Part shown: piece after piece, positions 8,581-15,757 of the stretch
How the letters are laid out: every line of letters starts with the position of its first letter
How positions within the stretch are numbered: position 1 is the stretch's first letter
Assembly (NCBI GenBank): GCA_025358115.1
Contig: JANYKQ010000022.1
Location: forward strand, 1-37,622
Source: Methanomicrobiales archaeon
GTDB lineage: Archaea > Halobacteriota > Methanomicrobia > Methanomicrobiales > Methanospirillaceae
Direction of reading: 5' to 3'
DNA length: 37,622 nucleotides
Made by a program: the position numbers and the translations under genes
Notes under the pieces: generated by a model
The model's database searches: none
Told to the model about the DNA's origin: nothing
The model's input: the letters and a program-made list of their open reading frames with translations, nothing else

Positions 8581-10686
8581 TCAGTTCGTTTTCGAAGCCG
8601 CCGCTGAAACGTTCAGACCAAGGTAGCGGTACAGCGCATCGACTCCGGGATCCCTGCCAAGGAAGTTTTTCAGGAGCACATTCCCGTCCTGCATGAACCC
8701 CGGTGCCAGGATTTCCTGCCGGTATTTCATGCCAACGGTCCGGTTTGTCATGCCATCCTGCCTGAATTTGTCATTGATGTTGAGCGCGTACACTTTTGAC
8801 CAGAGATATCCGTAATACCCGGCATCATAACCTCCCATGAGTTGGCCGAATGATGCAGGCTGGTGAGTCCCGGCAAGGGGTTCCATGCCCCTAATCTCCC
8901 GGTACGTCCGGAACCAGACCTCCGTGGTGTTAACCGGGCCATCCGCCGTATGGAACCGCATATCCTCAAGTGCATAGGCAAGTTGCGAGGAGTAATAGCT
9001 GCCCGTGTTAACGTTCCGTGCAGCAATCACTTTCCCAAGCAGGGCCGGGGGGATCTTCTCCGATCTGTTGGTGTACCGGCCCGAGAGCGATTCCAGTACC
9101 TGCGGGTCCCAGACCCACTCATCCAGGGTCTGGGACGGCGTTTCGATAAAGTCCGGCTGGACGTTTAACCCTGAGAGAGTGCCATACGGTGCACGGGTGA
9201 GGACTCCGTGCAGGGCATGACCGGTCTCATGGAAGAGAGTTGTCATGTCATCCATCGTCAGGAGAGACGGCCTCTCACCGGAGGGGGGGCGGAAGTTTGC
9301 CATTACTAATGCAACCGGAATCGTATACGAACCGTTCACCATCCTCCCCTGGGTGATCACTGGCGCGGCAGCACCGCTGTATTTTCCGTCACGCGGGTAG
9401 AAATCAAAATACAAGTACGCGATCGTCTGGTTATCGGTCAGGTTACCCACCCGGAATACCCGCACCTCCGGTGACCATACCGGCGTGTCTTTTACCTCAT
9501 CGAACCTGATTCCAAAGAGCGGCCCGTAAAGAGAAAAGAGCCCCGAAAGCACAGTGTCGAGCGGGAAATACTCCCTCACTTCCTCCTCATTATAGGCATA
9601 TTCCTGCTTCAGCCGGATATTCTCAAGATAGACGACATCCCATGGGTTTACTACCGTGGCCGAAGGATCGATACCTTTTTTGATGCGGAGAAGGTCGGCC
9701 ATTTCAACACGGTTCTTCTCCAGCAGAGGTTCTTTGAGGGTGGTCAGGAAGGTCATGACCGTGCTCGCGTTTACGGCCATCCGCCCGTGAAGCTGGTAGT
9801 CAGCCCAGGTACGGTACCCGGACTCCCGGGCAATCTGCCCGCGAAGAACAATTGCTTGTTCGAGCAGGGCGGTATTGGGTCCTGCCTGTATGTTCAGGTA
9901 AGCCGCAGACATCTTCTTCCGGGTTTCGCTGCTGTTTGCATTCGTCATGACGGCAATGTAATCCGGGTATTTCGTGGTAACGATATAGGATCCCGGTGAG
10001 GATGGTGTGAACGTGGCAAGCGAGGCAGCAGGGACACCATCAAGTTCAGCGGCTGTGAAGAGGACCGTGGAATTATCCTGGTTCAGGTTGGCAGAATACT
10101 GCGACTCAAGCACGCTCAGGTTCGTTTTCATTGCCCTGACCCGGCTGAGCCGGTCATCCGGCAGGCCGAGCCCGTTGTCAAGGAAGGCCTGGAGAGTAAC
10201 ATTGGACAAGCGGGTTTCTTCCGGTGTGCGGGGTACCTGGTCCTTCATTGCATCATAGAGGTCACGCCGGGTATACACCATAGTGTCAAAAATGCCTGCC
10301 GATTCAGCAGCCTTCATGCCTTCCGCTGCTATTGCAGGATCAGGATTGACATACCCCATAAAAATAAGCGGTGCCACGGTGTCAGCGTAGTCACTCTCGA
10401 TCCGGTCGAATGCGAGAACCGTATTGTCGAAGGTGCGTTGTCCGGGGGGAATGGTTGCGATCCCATTGAGAGAACTATTTGCCTTCTCCAGGGCAGCGGC
10501 ATTGAGCCGGGTGACCTCCCCGGGGGCATAATGTTCCTGGAATGGCAGTGCGGGCCCGGGTGCAGGTGCAGCCGGCGGGGTTGCCGGGATACTGTTCAGG
10601 CAGCCGGTTGCAGCCACGAGAATGAGGATGAGGATAGCTGCTCCGGCAGGGTAATATACTGAGGTTCGCTGGGGTTTCACAGGCAT
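8581..10686 (-). CDS. Lipoprotein M3-family zinc oligopeptidase
   Basis: 701-aa exported metallopeptidase. The N-terminus has a hydrophobic signal and lipobox VAATGC (Cys29), followed by a Pro/Ala-rich linker, so the enzyme is probably lipid-anchored outside the cell. The zinc site is HETGH at residues 486-490 with the third ligand Glu515 in DFIETPSQ, the M3 arrangement. The C-terminal AYALEDMRFHT and the Tyr/Gly-rich DAGYYGYLWSKVYA form the substrate-binding part typical of thimet/Dcp/PepF-type oligopeptidases, which cleave short peptides. Most M3 enzymes are cytosolic, so a lipoprotein form is notable. Cysteine-rich peptides lie on both sides and a decayed 3' copy lies downstream. No clear ribosome site is seen before the ATG; it may be transcribed from the peptide B promoter, 137 nt upstream. 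Confidence 0.9.
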   Translation of the reverse strand: MPVKPQRTSVYYPAGAAILILILVAATGCLNSIPATPPAAPAPGPALPFQEHYAPGEVTRLNAAALEKANSSLNGIATIPPGQRTFDNTVLAFDRIESDYADTVAPLIFMGYVNPDPAIAAEGMKAAESAGIFDTMVYTRRDLYDAMKDQVPRTPEETRLSNVTLQAFLDNGLGLPDDRLSRVRAMKTNLSVLESQYSANLNQDNSTVLFTAAELDGVPAASLATFTPSSPGSYIVTTKYPDYIAVMTNANSSETRKKMSAAYLNIQAGPNTALLEQAIVLRGQIARESGYRTWADYQLHGRMAVNASTVMTFLTTLKEPLLEKNRVEMADLLRIKKGIDPSATVVNPWDVVYLENIRLKQEYAYNEEEVREYFPLDTVLSGLFSLYGPLFGIRFDEVKDTPVWSPEVRVFRVGNLTDNQTIAYLYFDFYPRDGKYSGAAAPVITQGRMVNGSYTIPVALVMANFRPPSGERPSLLTMDDMTTLFHETGHALHGVLTRAPYGTLSGLNVQPDFIETPSQTLDEWVWDPQVLESLSGRYTNRSEKIPPALLGKVIAARNVNTGSYYSSQLAYALEDMRFHTADGPVNTTEVWFRTYREIRGMEPLAGTHQPASFGQLMGGYDAGYYGYLWSKVYALNINDKFRQDGMTNRTVGMKYRQEILAPGFMQDGNVLLKNFLGRDPGVDALYRYLGLNVSAAASKTN

Positions 10687-10822
10687 GAGAATCGGTTCGT
10701 ATTATTCAGAGGTGCCGGCTATTAGTAGTATTCAGAGACGTGCGGCCGGTAGGGGGAGATGTGGGGAGGTGACAGGGAGAACTGTTCGGGATCTTCCCAG
10801 AAAACTCCGGTCGTGATTATCG

Positions 10823-11092
10823 CTATTTACACCAAGCAAGGCAGGACGCGTACGCATCATCGCACGGGGGCTGCCCGATAACGAAGGCAATACAGTGCTT
10901 CTGGGCACAGGTTTGCTGGCATCTGTCGGGATCGTCACCCGACCCGAAGTTAGCAGGTGCCGGCGTTTTCTGCTGTTGCAGGTCCATCGCAAAAATGGAG
11001 ATTCCTGCGACAATACTGCCGGCAACCGCCAGGCATATGATAAAAAGGACAAGGCGGCAAAGAGGCCATCTTCCGGATTGTGACGTGACCAT
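10823..11092 (-). CDS. Six-cysteine exported or membrane-anchored peptide B (89 aa)
   Basis: 89-aa paralogue of the protein at 8145-8414. It has a basic N-terminus, a hydrophobic helix (residues 13-30, LVLFIICLAVAGSIVAG) and an outer domain with six cysteines (58, 62, 67, 77, 84, 88), including CxxxC pairs at 58/62 and 84/88. A strong AAAGGAGAA ribosome site precedes the ATG at 11092 by about 8 nt, and a TATA box lies further upstream, so this is very likely an expressed gene. It points toward the M3 peptidase gene, 136 nt downstream, and could be co-transcribed with it. No known family is recognised. It may be a secreted disulfide-rich peptide or a small membrane-anchored protein. Confidence 0.78.
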   Translation of the reverse strand: MVTSQSGRWPLCRLVLFIICLAVAGSIVAGISIFAMDLQQQKTPAPANFGSGDDPDRCQQTCAQKHCIAFVIGQPPCDDAYASCLAWCK

Positions 11093-11131
11093 GTGACAGA
11101 TTCTCCTTTCTTATTCTCTTGTCAGCATATT

Positions 11132-11143
11132 GGGTATATAAAG
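11132..11143 (-). promoter_or_regulatory. TATA box of peptide B
   Basis: Minus-strand CTTTATATACCC is a near-ideal archaeal box A. It predicts a start near 11112, and the Shine-Dalgarno sequence at about 11100-11108 would lie just inside the leader of the gene that starts at 11092. Confidence 0.65.
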
Positions 11144-12060
11144 AAGACGAACGTGGGAAAAAACCGGGGGAATTTTTCCTGCACCAGAAAGGGCATGGAG
11201 GGTTATGGGAAAACATAGGGGCCGGGAACCCTCAATCTAGTTCATCGTGTCTGCCCCTGCGACATTTCAGGATACGGTCAGCATTCTCCTGAGGGGTAGG
11301 GTCCCTTTCAGGCTAAAAGCCAGGGGTCCCCCATTTTTTAAAATGTCTTTCCCAATTTTTAGTGAGATAATATTGACAGCCGGGATTTTGGCAGATTATT
11401 GGGGTTGTTTCACGGGAGCGGGGCATAATTCCCATTTTCCCCGGATCTAAGATAAATTTTCTGTACTTTTTTCTGTTGTTTGATTATCAGTTGAATGGCC
11501 GGTCACTACCACGGATTCTGACCTCAGGCTGATCGGTCACCGGCTTTTTATATGCCGGATCGCGTACGGGCAAAAAATATTTTCCGTATTGATCCGGCCC
11601 GGGTGCAAACCTGCCTGTCACCCCTACCCAGGATCTCAAGGGAGTATCCGTCGGAGAAGGCCTCCTTTTGAGACCTGAAGTCACTCGAGAGAATTCTGGT
11701 ACAACGGAGCCCGCGGTGGTGCCGGTTGTACCTATTTTCCCAAAATCATCAGGATTGGAGGTCATAATTCGCAAAAACCAGGGAACAGGGCCCGGAACCG
11801 GGAGATGTTTGTCGACAGGAATAATTGAGGTTATATTTAGCCACGTTACTATGGCAAAAGTCAGGGCATGATGATGTTTATGAGGTTGGGGGTTTTGGTT
11901 GGGGACCGGATTTGAGATTTTGATCATCAGTGCCGGCACTGGACAATGGGTTGCATAGCCGGATGCCGGAGGAGAGGATTGGGGGTGGGAAGTGAGGTCC
12001 TGGGGAAATGAGTGTGAATGTTCACTTCCAAACATGGGAATCATTAAACTTTTTTCAGAA
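11144..12060. other. Gene-free stretch
   Basis: I see no convincing gene here. The one long open frame (minus strand, 11487-12044) is rich in His and Pro with no domain or ribosome site and is rejected. Small structures occur: GGCTAAAAGCC with flanking GGGTCCCT/AGGGGTCCC (about 11299-11330), a CTCAA/TTGAG hairpin at about 11635-11672, the palindrome GTGAATGTTCAC at about 12013-12026, and TATA-like strings near 11547 and 11830. None is enough to define a feature. Confidence 0.5.
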
Positions 12061-12065
12061 TTTTA

Positions 12066-12262
12066 AGAGTCAACCCACCCCCTTCGGGGGTCGCTAGACC
12101 TCCTCATCGGAGCCTCGCTGGGCAGAATGGTTTATTGGGATAACCGGTTCCTGAACCGCTGCGGGGGCATCCCGTAGGGGGCGGATCGATCACCTGACAA
12201 AAATCAACGGTAATCCGCCCCGCCGTGCCTCGGAGAGGCCCTGAGGCGGGGGACCATCGCTA
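12066..12262 (+). other. GC-rich foldable block, candidate structured RNA or intergenic repeat
   Basis: About 200 nt of G/C-rich sequence between A/T-rich flanks, with several stems: a C-run/G-run hairpin around a TTCG tetraloop (12078-12090), the palindrome CGGTTCCTGAACCG (12145-12158), a perfect 9-bp stem GGGGCGGAT (12178-12186) with ATCCGCCCC (12213-12221), and GCCTC (12227-12231) pairing with GAGGC (12235-12239 or 12243-12247). No open frame of interest spans it. It could be a non-coding RNA or a member of a dispersed repeat family; the strand is not certain. I do not see SRP or RNase P RNA core motifs. Confidence 0.4.
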
Positions 12263-12337
12263 CCATTTCACCATTTCAACATTTTTCGATTTGTTTCCAA
12301 ACCCATTTTAGATCTTGTGCCAGCACTTTCATTGGGC

Positions 12338-12464
12338 TAAATCAAGATCAGATTTGCAAACTAAAATCGAGATCCGGTTCAAAAATAAAAATCGAGATCG
12401 CTCTTGCGCCAAAAAATTTTCAATCGACCCTCTACCCCCCGCTCATATTTTTTCAATCGACCCT
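12338..12464. repeat. Iteron-like direct repeats in A/T-rich DNA
   Basis: Three copies of AAAATCGAGATC start at about 12338 (degenerate), 12363 and 12388, an exact 25-nt spacing. They are followed by two copies of TTTTCAATCGACCCT at 12417 and 12450. An inverted copy of the second motif core (CGATTGAAAA) is at 12578-12587. Regular spacing suggests binding sites for a protein rather than chance. Confidence 0.5.
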
Positions 12465-12529
12465 TGACTTCAAGTGCCGGACCTCCATGCCGGAGAAAAA
12501 AGTTTGTTATCAGTTGTACATCCGCGCCG

Positions 12530-12543
12530 CGGATAATTATCCG
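12530..12543. repeat. Perfect 14-bp palindrome
   Basis: CGGATAATTATCCG is a perfect palindrome lying between the direct repeats and the inverted motif copy. It could be a dimer-binding site. It is far from any start codon (the hydrolase gene ends at 12795 on the other strand), so it is not an obvious operator. Confidence 0.5.
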
Positions 12544-12651
12544 TGCCACGGTTCGCTAACTGACACCCCATGTACGCGATTGAAAATTTTTCAGCAGGGT
12601 CGGCCATCAAAATGTGAAACGGGAAACGAAAATAGTTGAACAAAACATGCA

Positions 12652-12671
12652 AAAATGTTCACAAAATGTTC
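12652..12671 (+). repeat. Tandem AAAATGTTC repeat
   Basis: AAAATGTTC occurs at 12652-12660 and again at 12663-12671, an 11-nt step (about one helical turn), inside A-rich DNA. Too short to say more. Confidence 0.35.
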
Positions 12672-12794
12672 AAAAAAGAGGCACAAAAAATGAGATACCG
12701 GATCCTGTTTAAACTGCTCAGGCCCGGACCGGAAGAGATCCTGCCAACAAATTAGTGACAGTACCCCGTGCAGGTCCCGGACCTTCCTATCCTT

Positions 12795-13574
12795 TCAAAT
12801 CTCCTTAGCCAGCGTTTCAAAAAACTCCTCATTCGCATACCGCTCAATCCACGGCCGGTGACCGCACTTCTTCAAAAGGATAAACCTGAAATCCGAAAGT
12901 TCCCGGGTGAGCGGGTCTTTAACTCCTTCAGCCGGATGGGGATCGTAATCCCCGTGGATCGCTACAACCGGACATTTGATGGAATGTGCCATCCGGAGAA
13001 GGATCAGGCTCCGCCGCTGTTCAGCGGCCTCATCCCACACACCCTTAAAAATATCATACTGGCAGTGAAATGCCTCATTCTCCAGCGTGATGGGATCGAA
13101 TGCATCCGCGTGTGCCAGGAGACATCCCAGTCTCCCTAAGAGTGCATCCTTGTTCGGGGTTGAAGGATTGTCGATCTGGCCGAGCAGTGCCTGCGCTTCA
13201 GCACGTTCAGCTGCTTTGAGCCGGTCCAGCCGGGTCTTGGTGACCGATGCTGCATAGTGCTCTTCGAACGGGGGGCTGCTGACCAGGATCAGCTTGCTGA
13301 CCAGGGCAGGATACCGTGCTGTAAGCATCCACGAGAGAAATGCCCCCCAGGAAAAACCAATGAGGGTTACCGGTACCTTACCATGATCTGCCAGAACAGA
13401 GCGAAGCTCCTGGATCTGCCCTTCAAGGGTGGTCTCGGTCTGGAAGGGTTCAAGCATACATTTTACCTGGGAAAGGTCCCGTGCCACGTGTGCCACCTCA
13501 CCCGGAGCTCCCGGCCCCCCGTGAATGATGGCAACCGGATAGGGTCCCGGTCCCCATTGACGTACCGGTCTCAT
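12795..13574 (-). CDS. Alpha/beta hydrolase
   Basis: 259-aa alpha/beta-hydrolase-fold protein. The oxyanion motif HGGPG (residues 19-23) is followed by the nucleophile elbow GFSWGA with the catalytic Ser, the acid in HGDYDPHP, and the catalytic His in KKCGHRPW near the C-terminus; the triad is complete. HGGPG is common in proline-iminopeptidase-like members, but the substrate cannot be assigned. A TATA box about 28 nt before the ATG predicts a leaderless transcript. It is a single gene bounded upstream by the hydrogenase-like operon and downstream by the 1.7-kb gene-poor region. Confidence 0.85.
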   Translation of the reverse strand: MRPVRQWGPGPYPVAIIHGGPGAPGEVAHVARDLSQVKCMLEPFQTETTLEGQIQELRSVLADHGKVPVTLIGFSWGAFLSWMLTARYPALVSKLILVSSPPFEEHYAASVTKTRLDRLKAAERAEAQALLGQIDNPSTPNKDALLGRLGCLLAHADAFDPITLENEAFHCQYDIFKGVWDEAAEQRRSLILLRMAHSIKCPVVAIHGDYDPHPAEGVKDPLTRELSDFRFILLKKCGHRPWIERYANEEFFETLAKEI

Positions 13575-13597
13575 GCTGTACCGGTTATTCCCCGGGA

Positions 13598-13607
13598 ATA
13601 TATATTG
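13598..13607 (-). promoter_or_regulatory. TATA box of the alpha/beta hydrolase gene
   Basis: AATATATATT is centred about 28 nt before the start codon at 13574, so the first transcribed base would be at or next to the ATG (leaderless mRNA). Confidence 0.6.
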
Positions 13608-13650
13608 TCCCCGTAAATGTACCGGGCGGAAAAAGAGTGCTTTTTTAGTT

Positions 13651-14166
13651 TTATTTCTTACGGGCCTTCTTCATCAGGGCAAGCAGCCCGGCGAGGATCC
13701 GGGTGGGCGTGGGAGGATTGCCCGTAATCTTCAGGTCCACCGGAAAAATCTTATCTGCACCGCCAAGAACGGCATAGGTTCCGGCAAAAATCCCGCCGGT
13801 GCAGGCATCATCCCCCACCGCAACTACAAATTTGGGTGACGGCATGGCATCGTAGGTCTTTTTAGCCGCAATCGCCATGTTGTGCGTCACGGCTCCTGTC
13901 ACCATCAGGAGATCCGCATGACGGGGTGAAGCGACAAACGTGATACCGAACCGTTCCACATCGTAAAAGGGGTTGTTGAGATTATTGATCTCAATCTCCG
14001 TGGCATTGTCACTGCCGGTATCCAGTTCGCGAATAGCGAGGCTCCGGCCAAAGACAGCATCGATCGCAGTCTTGATCTCGCGGCCGATTGCCTCGACTTC
14101 ATCATCCCGGACCGGCGCCTCTTCAGTCACTTTCTTTTTTAAGAGACAGGTTAATGCGTTTACCAT
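13651..14166 (-). CDS. NuoB/HyfI-like small subunit lacking cluster cysteines
   Basis: 171-aa homologue of the small subunit of complex I and group 4 hydrogenases, which normally holds the [4Fe-4S] cluster next to the active site. The fold signatures remain (ELDTGSDNATEIEINNLNNP, VTGAVTHNM, VVAVGDDACTGGIF, ITGNPPTP). All four ligand positions have changed: GSCNGCE has become GSDNATE (Asp53, Thr56), GDC has become GDD (Asp120), and GCPP has become GNPP (Asn150). One nearby Cys (122) is not at a ligand position. The ATG at 14166 is preferred over one at 14196 because GTGAGG sits about 10 nt before it and it avoids a 20-nt overlap. It is the last gene of a six-gene operon. Confidence 0.85.
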   Translation of the reverse strand: MVNALTCLLKKKVTEEAPVRDDEVEAIGREIKTAIDAVFGRSLAIRELDTGSDNATEIEINNLNNPFYDVERFGITFVASPRHADLLMVTGAVTHNMAIAAKKTYDAMPSPKFVVAVGDDACTGGIFAGTYAVLGGADKIFPVDLKITGNPPTPTRILAGLLALMKKARKK

Positions 14167-14176
14167 TTTCTTTGCC

Positions 14177-15757
14177 TCACAGGTCCGTCCCCGCATACGA
14201 GAGGTTCAGGCTCTTGTTGATCACCGGGAAATCCGGGACAATATTGCCCTGCACCGCATGTTCAATCGCCAGCCATGTGCAGAACGATGCGGTCCGGACC
14301 TTGTACCGCTCAATGACACCATCTTTGATCCAGACCCAGCAGAGATTCTGGCCACGGGCAGATTCAACCATCGCAAGCGTGTACCCGTCGCGAATCGGGG
14401 CATCAGACCTGACATCGCCCTCCGGTATTGCGGCAACCAGCCGTTCTATCAGGTCAAGCGAGTCCATGATCTCCGATGCCTTTATCGTAAACCGGGAGAG
14501 CACATCACCATCCCGGAGCCGTTGCGGTTTCGGGGCAAACTGGTCGTAGATGCCGTACGGGTGATTCTGCCGGACATCGACTTTCCCGCCCGATGCCCGT
14601 GCGGCCGGCCCGGTGATATTGAGCGGGCGGAGCAGTGCCGGGCGAATCACGCCGGTGGTAGCCAGACGGTCAATCACGGATGCCGTGGAAAGAACGATCT
14701 TCAGGCCAATCCGGTACCGCTTCCGCAGCTGCCGGGCGAACTCGGCAAGTTCATCAACCGACACTTTGGGAATGTCCCGGTTCAAACCCCCGGGACATAC
14801 CATCCCCCGCAGGAACCGCGACCCGGTCAAACGGTCATTCTCGCGGAAGCATTCCTCGCGCAGCACCGAGAACTGGTTGGCTCCCAGCGGGTACGCAACA
14901 TCCACCAGCATCCCGGCCTGATCACCAAGATGCGAGCAGATGCGTTCCAGCTCAAGGAGAATCGTTCGCAGGTACCATGCCCGTGCGGGTACCGGTATCT
15001 GCGATAGCTTCTCAACGGCCATGCAGAACGCGGTTGTATTCGCAACGGATTCATCGCCACTCACCGCTTCGGCAATCCTCACGCATTCCTGCGGTGACTT
15101 CCCCTCCGCAAGTTTCTCGATGCCCCTATGCTTGTAGAACATCCGGATCTCGAGATTGAAGATCGTCTCACCGATCACGCTGAACCGGAAATGACCGGGT
15201 TCAATGATCCCTGCATGCACCGGGCCGACCGGTACCTGGTACACACCCTCCCCGCTCACTTCCCGGAACGGATACTCATCAGCAGGATCAATCGCATCCT
15301 TTGTAAGGACGGGTGCATTCTTAAATGCTTTTTTCAGCGGGTGGAAACCCTCCGGATAGGTCTCATGCAGGAAGAGGCGCCGGGTATCAAATGCCCCGGC
15401 AAATTCCACGCCGAAGCCGTCACAGCATTCACGTTCAAACCAGGATGCGGCGGGATAGATGCCGGCAATGGATGTAGCAGACCCGTTGACACCCCGGACC
15501 AGAACCAGGATGCTGCTCCTCCGCTCAAACACGTAAAAGAGCGTCTGCGCAGCATTCTCCGTGAAACCTTCGCAGCAGAAGAGGCTGATGAGAACGAACT
15601 TGTTTGCAGCCAGGTGCTCTACAGCCGATTCAAATTCCGGCTCTTCGATGCGCACGTAATGCTCATGATTGGGACCGGCACGGATCCGGTCTGCCAGGGC
15701 AGATGGGCCAAGAAATTCCTCTGCCGCCCGGATTCCGATATCATTCTCAGCAGTCAT
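14177..15757 (-). CDS. NuoCD/HyfG-like large subunit lacking Ni-binding cysteines
   Basis: 526-aa fusion of a NuoC-like domain (about 1-145, with the FHPLKKAF boundary) and a NuoD/hydrogenase-large-subunit domain (about 175-526, GPVHAGIIEPGHFRF). In [NiFe] hydrogenases two CxxC pairs hold nickel. Here the first site reads SGDE (Ser233, Glu236) and the C-terminal DPCxxC site reads NLSYAG (Ser520, Gly523), so no NiFe centre can form. This is the hallmark of energy-converting-hydrogenase-related (Ehr) proteins and of complex I NuoD. The start abuts the preceding gene. The quinone-binding residues of real complex I cannot be judged by eye. Confidence 0.88.
   Translation of the reverse strand: MTAENDIGIRAAEEFLGPSALADRIRAGPNHEHYVRIEEPEFESAVEHLAANKFVLISLFCCEGFTENAAQTLFYVFERRSSILVLVRGVNGSATSIAGIYPAASWFERECCDGFGVEFAGAFDTRRLFLHETYPEGFHPLKKAFKNAPVLTKDAIDPADEYPFREVSGEGVYQVPVGPVHAGIIEPGHFRFSVIGETIFNLEIRMFYKHRGIEKLAEGKSPQECVRIAEAVSGDESVANTTAFCMAVEKLSQIPVPARAWYLRTILLELERICSHLGDQAGMLVDVAYPLGANQFSVLREECFRENDRLTGSRFLRGMVCPGGLNRDIPKVSVDELAEFARQLRKRYRIGLKIVLSTASVIDRLATTGVIRPALLRPLNITGPAARASGGKVDVRQNHPYGIYDQFAPKPQRLRDGDVLSRFTIKASEIMDSLDLIERLVAAIPEGDVRSDAPIRDGYTLAMVESARGQNLCWVWIKDGVIERYKVRTASFCTWLAIEHAVQGNIVPDFPVINKSLNLSYAGTDL

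Noticed and set aside
11867-11925. C/D-box-like RNA (ATGATGA at about 11867)
   Set aside because: No D box (CTGA) on the same strand at the right distance and no internal C'/D' pair.
11487-12044. 185-codon minus-strand open frame
   Set aside because: His/Pro-rich composition with no domain, ribosome site or neighbour support; it looks like a chance frame in G/C-rich DNA.
12300-12480. CRISPR array
   Set aside because: Only two or three short repeats of 12-15 nt, with spacing too short and no cas genes nearby.
12768-13139. 123-codon plus-strand frame over the hydrolase 3' end
   Set aside because: Antisense shadow of the alpha/beta hydrolase, whose catalytic triad is complete.
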